Below, in pieces: positions 57,325-64,000 of a stretch of DNA of 64,000 bases. The position numbers and the translations under genes are program-made. This DNA is from Lacinutrix sp. 5H-3-7-4 (GTDB lineage: Bacteria; Bacteroidota; Bacteroidia; Flavobacteriales; Flavobacteriaceae). Positions within the stretch are counted from its first letter, which is position 1; the number at the start of each line of letters is the position of its first letter. The DNA is taken from positions 1,828,501 to 1,892,500 of the forward strand of contig NC_015638.1 in assembly GCF_000211855.2 (NCBI RefSeq), in the 5' to 3' direction. The notes under the pieces were generated by a model. The model was not told the origin of the DNA. It did not search any database and saw only the letters and a program-made list of their open reading frames with translations.

Positions 57325-59754
57325 TTAGTTTATTTCGTACAATAAAATGCTAGCGCTATCACCTTTTGTAATAAATTCTAAATTATCGTCTTTATCTATG
57401 TTATCTAAATCTATTGTAGACTTTCCATATACAGGAAAGTTAGCAATAGGTTTTGCTTGGCTATCAAATAAAAGCACTTTTTGAGATTGCAAGTCTGTTA
57501 CAGATACATATATTTTATTATTAATATAAAATAGTTTTGGCTTGGTGTAATTTCCAAAATCTAAATCTAAAGTATTGGTTTTAATTTTTAATTTGTTTTC
57601 TTTTTGTGCAACTAGCGTTTTTGTTGTGGTAAGTAATTTAGAGTTTTCACCAAGTAATTTACTTGTGCTTACCTTACCTTTTGTAGTTATCTGTACTAAA
57701 CTTCCATCTTTACTAACGGTTGCAAAACCATTTTCAAAACTATATACAGGTGAATTTGAATAATTAAATTTAGTGTTTGCTTTAATTCTAGTTAGACCAC
57801 GTCTACTTAATATATGTAGTTTTTTATTTGTTTTTATAATAATGTAATCTTTATTATTAATACGTATGTGTTGTGGTTGTGTATTAATAATGTCTTTAGC
57901 TTTAGAAAATTTAAAACCTTTTACAGTTTTACCTTTACCATTATAAAGCAATACGTTTTTGCCTTGTGTTACAAAAAGGCGGTATTTTTTATTTTTATCA
58001 TAATCGAAAACCGAAAGCGGTTGTGTAATTTTATCATTAAATTTTAAAGGAAACCCAGTAACATCTTTACCTGTTCTGTCTAATAAATAAACACGATTAG
58101 GAGTTGCGAATACTAGCTGTAATCTTCCGTTTTTATAAGAGTCTATTTGTTCAATTTTTCCTAAAACGGGACCTTTAAGTTGTTTTTTCCAAAGTATATT
58201 TCCTGTATTAGATATAAGGTATAGTTTGTTCTTTATATCTTGTACTACAATTTCTTTTTGTTTTGTACGGTGGTTAGTTACAAACCGAGGATTATTTAAT
58301 ATTGGAGCATCAAGCTTTATATTTAATAACTCTGTAACTGTACCGCTTTCAGCTTTAGCTTTACTTTTTTTAATTACAGCGTTTAGGTGAGCATAATTAG
58401 TATCGTAAATAAATTGAATAGCAGACGTTTTGTATTGTTTTAAGCTGGCATCAATATATGTATCTAGGTTAACGTCTAAAACATCTTTTAATGAGTTTGG
58501 GTTTAAAACATGAAGTATTGATGAGGCTGTGCTTAAATGCTGCGTTGTACTTGTGTAGTAATCTCTAGACTTTAATGTGGTTTCATTTAAATAATTAGCA
58601 ATAATATTTTCTAAATCTTCTTTAGAATTCCCGAAAATTAAAAACTGGTCTATAATACAATATAGATTAGCAGTACTAAAATCTACAAAAGGAGATAAGG
58701 TTTTTTCAAATAAATCTGGTTTACTAAAACTATATATAGGTATTTGTCTATAATCTTCAACTTTATTTTCTTCACTAATTAATGCTTCCTTTGTTGCAAT
58801 AATATCTAAAGAATTTAAAACTATACTTTTATTCTCGCCTTGGTAAATTACTCCAAACTCTACAATATTATTAAAAATCGCATTTGTTTTAGTGCTGTCT
58901 TTTTTTTCGTTATATAAATTTAAATTGTTTTTAAAAGTAGAAAATGTATTAAAAGTTACACTTAAAAAACCATCGCAATTATTAGGTGCAATATGTGAAA
59001 TTTGATTTTCCTGCGGAATTGTGTTTTTAAAAATATTAATAAGTTTAGTAGAATCGCTTGCTTTGGTAATGCCGTTAAGTATTAATTGATCTTGAGAAAT
59101 ATCTGCATCAAAAGCGGTATAATCTGTAAAATTTTTAAAATTTAAGTTTTCAGAATCAAATACCGAAGTAATAACACTTTCTTTTTTATTACGTATTAAA
59201 ACCGAAATGGCTTTTTTATTATTAAACGTTTTTGTGATTTTATTAATTTCCTCAGGTGTACTTTTTTTATTTAAAGTGGCTTTTAAAATATCAAGGTTTG
59301 AAGCCGCAATAGCAATACTATCTTTAACAACAGTGTAAACAACACTGTTTTTATAAGTTAGTTTTTTTCCAGGAAGGTTGTTTATCTTTAAACTTTCAGA
59401 TAGATGATTTGGTAGAGAATCTATTTCAATTAAATTTTTAGTAAACCTAGTAGAGAGAACAAATTCAAGACTGTCATTACTATTTTTTAAAAATGAAAGT
59501 AAAATTGGGTTATCTGTCTTTATGTAATCTAAACATGATAACTTATTTTTAATTGAGTTAGAAATTTTAGTTTGTGATAAATTACTAATAAACGCACTGT
59601 TTTTAATATTACTTTTTAAAGCTTCGGCATTGTTTATACTTATAATAACCGATGTTTTTTCTGGTATAAAATCATAAAGAGAAGCATCTTCTTTTTGCGT
59701 GGTACAACTAATTGTTATCACTAAAAGGAAAGCTAAAAAGCAAAAATTTTTCAT
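57325..59754 (-). CDS. Large lipoprotein with N-terminal ligand-type domain and C-terminal beta-propeller-like region
   Basis: An 809-aa exported lipoprotein (LAFLLVITISCTTQKED). Residues ~30-450 form an unnamed domain (FIPEKTSVIISINNAEALKS). The last ~350 residues contain repeated blades with the pattern of PQQ/FG-GAP-like propellers (GNILWKKQLKGPVLGKIEQI, NRVYLLDRTGKDVTGFPLKF, NVLLYNGKGKTVKGFKFSKA, IANFPVYGKSTIDLDNIDKD). I do not recognise a named family. It lies 33 bp downstream of rnhB, in the same direction. Confidence 0.75.
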   Translation of the reverse strand: MKNFCFLAFLLVITISCTTQKEDASLYDFIPEKTSVIISINNAEALKSNIKNSAFISNLSQTKISNSIKNKLSCLDYIKTDNPILLSFLKNSNDSLEFVLSTRFTKNLIEIDSLPNHLSESLKINNLPGKKLTYKNSVVYTVVKDSIAIAASNLDILKATLNKKSTPEEINKITKTFNNKKAISVLIRNKKESVITSVFDSENLNFKNFTDYTAFDADISQDQLILNGITKASDSTKLINIFKNTIPQENQISHIAPNNCDGFLSVTFNTFSTFKNNLNLYNEKKDSTKTNAIFNNIVEFGVIYQGENKSIVLNSLDIIATKEALISEENKVEDYRQIPIYSFSKPDLFEKTLSPFVDFSTANLYCIIDQFLIFGNSKEDLENIIANYLNETTLKSRDYYTSTTQHLSTASSILHVLNPNSLKDVLDVNLDTYIDASLKQYKTSAIQFIYDTNYAHLNAVIKKSKAKAESGTVTELLNIKLDAPILNNPRFVTNHRTKQKEIVVQDIKNKLYLISNTGNILWKKQLKGPVLGKIEQIDSYKNGRLQLVFATPNRVYLLDRTGKDVTGFPLKFNDKITQPLSVFDYDKNKKYRLFVTQGKNVLLYNGKGKTVKGFKFSKAKDIINTQPQHIRINNKDYIIIKTNKKLHILSRRGLTRIKANTKFNYSNSPVYSFENGFATVSKDGSLVQITTKGKVSTSKLLGENSKLLTTTKTLVAQKENKLKIKTNTLDLDFGNYTKPKLFYINNKIYVSVTDLQSQKVLLFDSQAKPIANFPVYGKSTIDLDNIDKDDNLEFITKGDSASILLYEIN

Positions 59755-59787
59755 TAAAATTGAGGGTTTTTGTAAAAGTAATTAATT

Positions 59788-60387
59788 CTATAATTCTAGC
59801 TTTAATTGTTCTGGCAATAATCTAAAAGATTTTCTGTGATATTTGGTGATGCCATATTTTCTAATCGCTTCTCTGTGCTCCTTAGTTGGGTAGCCTTTAT
59901 TTTTTTTCCAATTATACATAGGAAACTCTTCGTGAATTTTTAACATATATGCATCACGATATGTTTTAGCTAAAACAGAAGCTGCAGCTATACTTAAATA
60001 TTTACTATCACCTTTAATAATAGTTTCAAAAGGAATATTATTTAAAGGCTTAAACCTGTTACCATCAACAATTATAAACTCAGGTTTAGGGTTTAATTCT
60101 AAAATAGAACGTTGCATAGCTAAAATTGAAGCATTTAAAATGTTTATTTCATCAATCTCATTTTCATAAACATGAGTAAAAGCATAACAAATCGCTTCGT
60201 TTTCTATAATAGGTTTTAAAAGCTCCCGTTTACCTTTAGAAAGTTTTTTAGAGTCGTTTAATATATTGTTTTTAAATTTTTTGGGTAAAATAACAGCAGC
60301 CGCTGTTACAGGTCCAGCAAGGCAGCCGCGTCCGGCTTCATCTGTACCGCATTCAAATTCAAAAGAAGAATAATTAAATTTAAGCAT
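59788..60387 (-). CDS. rnhB: Ribonuclease HII
   Basis: Removes ribonucleotides and RNA primers from RNA-DNA hybrids. The 199 residues show [20 protein letters not shown] (first acidic pair and GRG motif), [11 protein letters not shown] and [21 protein letters not shown] (Asp), all as in RNase HII. The start at ATG 60387 ([19 protein letters not shown]) is normal. It is divergent from the porin gene. Confidence 0.97.
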   Translation of the reverse strand: MLKFNYSSFEFECGTDEAGRGCLAGPVTAAAVILPKKFKNNILNDSKKLSKGKRELLKPIIENEAICYAFTHVYENEIDEINILNASILAMQRSILELNPKPEFIIVDGNRFKPLNNIPFETIIKGDSKYLSIAAASVLAKTYRDAYMLKIHEEFPMYNWKKNKGYPTKEHREAIRKYGITKYHRKSFRLLPEQLKLEL

Positions 60388-60473
60388 TTAGGTGTATCTT
60401 AACAAATGGTATATAATATTAGCTGTATTTATGCGATTATTTATATAATATGAATTACCACAGAGATATTTCA

Positions 60474-60481
60474 TATTTTTG
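60474..60481 (+). promoter_or_regulatory. -7 box upstream of the porin gene
   Basis: TATTTTTG, a TAnnTTTG match 41 bases before the ATG; no TTG at -33. Confidence 0.4.
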
Positions 60482-60522
60482 GCAAAGCTTTTAATTTGAA
60501 AGCCTAAAAATATAATGAATTA

Positions 60523-62499
60523 ATGAATAAAATAATATTAACTCTTTTTTTATTGTTAAGTAGTACAATAGTAACTGCTCAAGTTTTACAACCAGTAAAG
60601 AAGAAAGTTAAAGTATCAGACGATGGTTTAATTTTAAACGATTCTCTTTCTCAAGGCTCAAGTAAAAGCACGAGTAATAAAAACATAAAAAATAAAGATG
60701 CTAAAATAACAGACTATCTTATTATTTCTCACCTTCGAGATACAACCTATGTAGATACCACACAAAGTATTATTAAAGAATATAAATACAATTATTTACG
60801 TAAAGATAATTTTAACCTAATGCCTTTTTCAAATTTAGGGCAAACATATAATACATTAAGTTATGATGTTAAAGAGACTTCTTTAATGCCAAAATTTGGA
60901 GCACGAGCTAGACATTTTAATTATATGGAAGTTGATGATATTAACTATTACCATGTGCCAACACCATTAACAGAGTTGTTTTATAAATCTGCTTTCGAGC
61001 AAGGCCAACTATTAGACGCCTTTTTTACTACAAATGTTTCTAAACAATTAAACTTTTCTATAGCTTATAAAGGGTTAAGATCCCTAGGTAAATACCAAAA
61101 CCTACTTACAAGTACAGGTAATTTTAGATCAACGGTAAGCTATAAAACCAAAAACAAAAGATATGTTTTAAACGCGCACTTTGTTGCTCAAGATTTATTA
61201 AACCAAGAAAATGGAGGTTTAACAGATGAAAGTGTAGCATTCTTTATGTCTGGTGACGATGAGTTTAAAAACCGTGGCGTTCTAGAAGTTAATTTTGAAA
61301 ATGCAGAAAACATTCTTGAAGGAAAACGTTTTTATTTAAATCAATCTTATGATTTGATATCAAAAAAAGATTCTACAGCAAACAACACATTAAGCGTTGC
61401 TCATGTTATGAATCTTGAAGATAAGTTTTATATGTACGATCAATCAATTGAAGAAGATGAATTTTTTGGAGACGCATATAGAACAACAAACCTAAAAGAT
61501 AAAGTAACATTAGAAGAGTTTAGTAATCAATTACAATTAAACTACGGTAATAAAATACTAGGTGATATACAATTAAATGCCTCTCATACAAATTACAATT
61601 ATGGTTACAATAAAATAATTGTTTTAAATAATCAAACCATTCCTAATAGATTAAAAGGAGATATTTTAGCAGTAGGAGGTAAGTATCAAAAACAACTTGG
61701 AGGTTTTAGACTACAGGGAGATTTAGGAGCAAATGTTAGCGGCGATTTTAATGGCAACCATATTACAGTAAAAGCAAGTTATAATTTAAATAATGATATA
61801 AAATTATTAGCACAAATAAATAACAATTCAAAAGCTCCAAATTACAATCAACAGCTATACCAAAGTGATTATATAAACTATAACTGGAAAACTCAATTCA
61901 AAAACATTAAAACTCAGCAACTTTTATTTAATCTAAAATCTAAAAAATTAGCAAATATTACAGTAGATGCATCTACAATAAATGACTACGTATATTTTAA
62001 AAAGGACGAAACAAGTAATACCGTTAAGCCGTTTCAGTCAGATAAGTCAATAACCTATTTAAGACTTAAGCTTAATAAAGAAATTGGATACCGTAATTTT
62101 TACCTAAACAATACTATAATGTATCAAAATGTAAAAGACGATAATCAAGTATTTAACGTACCACAAATTATAACCCGAAACACGTTGTACTATGCCAACC
62201 ATTTGTTTAAAAAAGCACTTTACTTACAAACAGGCATAACATTTAATTACTTCTCAAAATACAATATGAATGCATACGATCCATTACTTGCAGAGTTTTA
62301 TGTGCAAAATGAACAAGAATTAGGAGGTTACCCAAGATTAGATTTCTTTATAAATGCAAAAATTCGACAAACAAGGATCTTTTTAAAAGCAGAACATTTT
62401 AATGCAGCCTGGTCCGGTTATGATTATTTTGCAGCACCTAATAATCCATATAGAGATTTTTCAGTGAGATTTGGAGTAGTTTGGAACTTCTTTTTATAA
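60523..62499 (+). CDS. Putative porin (PF14121-like outer-membrane barrel)
   Basis: A 658-aa outer-membrane protein with signal peptide (LFLLLSSTIVTAQVLQ). After a Lys/Ser-rich region come NLMPFSNLGQTYNTLSYDV and FNYMEVDDINYYHVPTPLTE, LFYKSAFEQGQLLDAFFTTN, sequences typical of the flavobacterial putative porin family, followed by many beta strands and a terminal FSVRFGVVWNFFL ending in Phe-Phe-Leu, as for barrel signals. The role is probably solute passage; the substrate is unknown. Confidence 0.88.
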   Translation: MNKIILTLFLLLSSTIVTAQVLQPVKKKVKVSDDGLILNDSLSQGSSKSTSNKNIKNKDAKITDYLIISHLRDTTYVDTTQSIIKEYKYNYLRKDNFNLMPFSNLGQTYNTLSYDVKETSLMPKFGARARHFNYMEVDDINYYHVPTPLTELFYKSAFEQGQLLDAFFTTNVSKQLNFSIAYKGLRSLGKYQNLLTSTGNFRSTVSYKTKNKRYVLNAHFVAQDLLNQENGGLTDESVAFFMSGDDEFKNRGVLEVNFENAENILEGKRFYLNQSYDLISKKDSTANNTLSVAHVMNLEDKFYMYDQSIEEDEFFGDAYRTTNLKDKVTLEEFSNQLQLNYGNKILGDIQLNASHTNYNYGYNKIIVLNNQTIPNRLKGDILAVGGKYQKQLGGFRLQGDLGANVSGDFNGNHITVKASYNLNNDIKLLAQINNNSKAPNYNQQLYQSDYINYNWKTQFKNIKTQQLLFNLKSKKLANITVDASTINDYVYFKKDETSNTVKPFQSDKSITYLRLKLNKEIGYRNFYLNNTIMYQNVKDDNQVFNVPQIITRNTLYYANHLFKKALYLQTGITFNYFSKYNMNAYDPLLAEFYVQNEQELGGYPRLDFFINAKIRQTRIFLKAEHFNAAWSGYDYFAAPNNPYRDFSVRFGVVWNFFL

Positions 62500-62526
62500 T
62501 CCAATAACTAAATAAATATTAAAAAT

Positions 62527-62605
62527 GGCGTTCCCAAAGGGCGGGCTTTCCACTATATCTTTTTTTTAGAAATAAAAAAAAGGATGCCGTATCAATCCCT
62601 AACGC
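62527..62605 (+). repeat. 85-bp palindromic repeat, copy E
   Basis: GGCGTTCCCAAAGGGCGGGC at the left, TATATCTTTTTTTT / AAAAAAAAGGATGCC in the middle, ATCCCTAACGC at the right. It is the only copy found outside the first 23 kb and lies just upstream of the rRNA leader. Confidence 0.78.
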
Positions 62606-62831
62606 AACAAACATTTTCAAAAAAAGGTATAATTATTACAAATAAGAATCATACACTTATTTAAGTAGTTTAACTAATATATAGATTAGAGGTAAAAGCA
62701 TAAAATTAAGGGTATATATAATAAGGACAAAGATAATAAATAAGCGTAAAAAAAATAAGTCTATAAAGCATTGATTAGAAGCTTTTAAGCGAGGTGTTTA
62801 AAATAAAACACAAAAAAGATAAATTAAAAGC

Positions 62832-62861
62832 TTGTTAAAGAAATAAATGGTTGTATATTTG
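62832..62861 (+). promoter_or_regulatory. rRNA promoter P1
   Basis: TTG at 62832-62834 and TATATTTG at 62854-62861 with a 19-base spacer, followed by CAGCCGC. Confidence 0.75.
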
Positions 62862-62955
62862 CAGCCGCTTAGCGCTTAAGCTATATAGGCAAAGGCACAA
62901 AAGTGACGTTCAAAAAAAGGTTAAAAAAAATAAATAAAAAAAGTTTCAAAAAAGC

Positions 62956-62985
62956 TTTTTATATTAAATAAAGGTTGTATGTTTG
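62956..62985 (+). promoter_or_regulatory. rRNA promoter P2
   Basis: TATGTTTG at 62978-62985 inside GGTTGTATGTTTGCAGCCGC, nearly identical to P1; the -33 position is a T-rich TTT. Confidence 0.65.
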
Positions 62986-63091
62986 CAGCCGCAAAAAACA
63001 CCAAAGTTTAGAGCGAAAAAGTTCAGTAGTATTTTTATTTTTTAGTGATTTAAAAGGGGATAAAAATTTTCAAAAAAAAACTAAAAAAACA

Positions 63092-63122
63092 TTGCGTAGA
63101 ACAAAAAAGGGTTTTACATTTG
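63092..63122 (+). promoter_or_regulatory. rRNA promoter P3
   Basis: TTG at 63092-63094 and TACATTTG at 63115-63122, followed by CAGCCCGC; 20-base spacer. It is closest to the 16S gene. Confidence 0.7.
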
Positions 63123-63308
63123 CAGCCCGCTAATGAGGTAACAAAATTAGCGAATAAAAATTAGAATATAAAGTTCATAAACATATTGAATTGACAGCGT
63201 AAGTTTTTAACTGGAAACGGTTAGAGACAAACAAGAGAATAAACCATTCGAGTACTAAATTAATTTCTTTGGTTGTTAAGCATATTAGTGGAAACACTTA
63301 AAAATTTA

Positions 63309-64000
<692 letters not shown>

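Larger units (their letters stand above)
62606..63308 (+). other. rRNA operon leader region (no coding gene seen)
   Basis: About 700 bases of AT-rich DNA without a supportable ORF. It contains three tandem promoters (given separately), then an untranslated leader from about 63130 to the 16S start. The first ~200 bases (62606-62830) show nothing specific. Confidence 0.7.

Overview
The window is about 64 kb of AT-rich bacterial chromosome from a member of the Bacteroidetes, most likely a marine-type Flavobacteriaceae; I cannot fix the genus. The reasons are the near absence of Shine-Dalgarno sites, promoters with a TAnnTTTG -7 box, many SPII lipoproteins, a putative porin of the flavobacterial type, an alpha/beta-fused branched-chain E1 subunit, and the 16S rRNA sequence that begins near 63309. 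No prophage, CRISPR array, complete insertion sequence or tRNA gene was seen.

Layout. (1) 1-13.4 kb: aerobic phenylacetate degradation. In order these are paaE (cut by the left edge), paaA, paaB, paaC, paaD, paaG, paaH, a four-helix-bundle gene, paaI, paaJ, paaZ with an extra C-terminal domain, a small GIY-YIG nuclease, a second crotonase (candidate PaaF), a small unknown gene and paaY. (2) 13.4-18.7 kb: an AraC regulator divergent from an aldehyde dehydrogenase, phenylacetate-CoA ligase (paaK) and a GMC alcohol oxidoreductase. This looks like an alcohol > aldehyde > acid > CoA-thioester route feeding the paa pathway. (3) 18.8-24.2 kb: branched-chain keto-acid catabolism: Lrp-type regulator, E2, branched-chain aminotransferase and fused E1. 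(4) 24.4-32.1 kb: thiamine synthesis under a TPP riboswitch: thiS, thiC, a divergent thiE-like gene, a second four-helix-bundle gene, thiD, thiE, thiG, thiH, thiF/moeB. (5) 32.2-45.4 kb: single genes and small operons: SNase-like nuclease, urocanate hydratase with a DUF5522 mini-gene, D-cysteine desulfhydrase family, glucosaminidase-LysM, hemL, M49-like peptidase, lysS, YqaE/Pmp3 peptide, lipB. (6) 45.7-62.5 kb: envelope and unknown lipoproteins, an ECF sigma / TPR membrane protein / CHAT peptidase group, rnhB and a putative porin. (7) 62.5-64 kb: rRNA leader with three tandem promoters and the first ~690 nt of 16S rRNA.

What stands out is a dense set of small repeats in the first ~28 kb, which I could not find in the 32-62 kb region. 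Several classes can be told apart: five copies of an ~85-bp imperfect palindrome; two copies of an ~160-bp element; about fourteen short hairpins in two orientations, six of them just before start codons; two copies of a palindrome inserted in frame in coding sequence, both giving the peptide VSSSAVE in E1 and E2 of the same enzyme complex; and two four-helix-bundle genes, each lying inside an operon between imperfect inverted repeats that also supply the start region of the next gene. The four-helix-bundle units and the hairpin-bracketed GIY-YIG gene are the best candidates for poorly described mobile units here.
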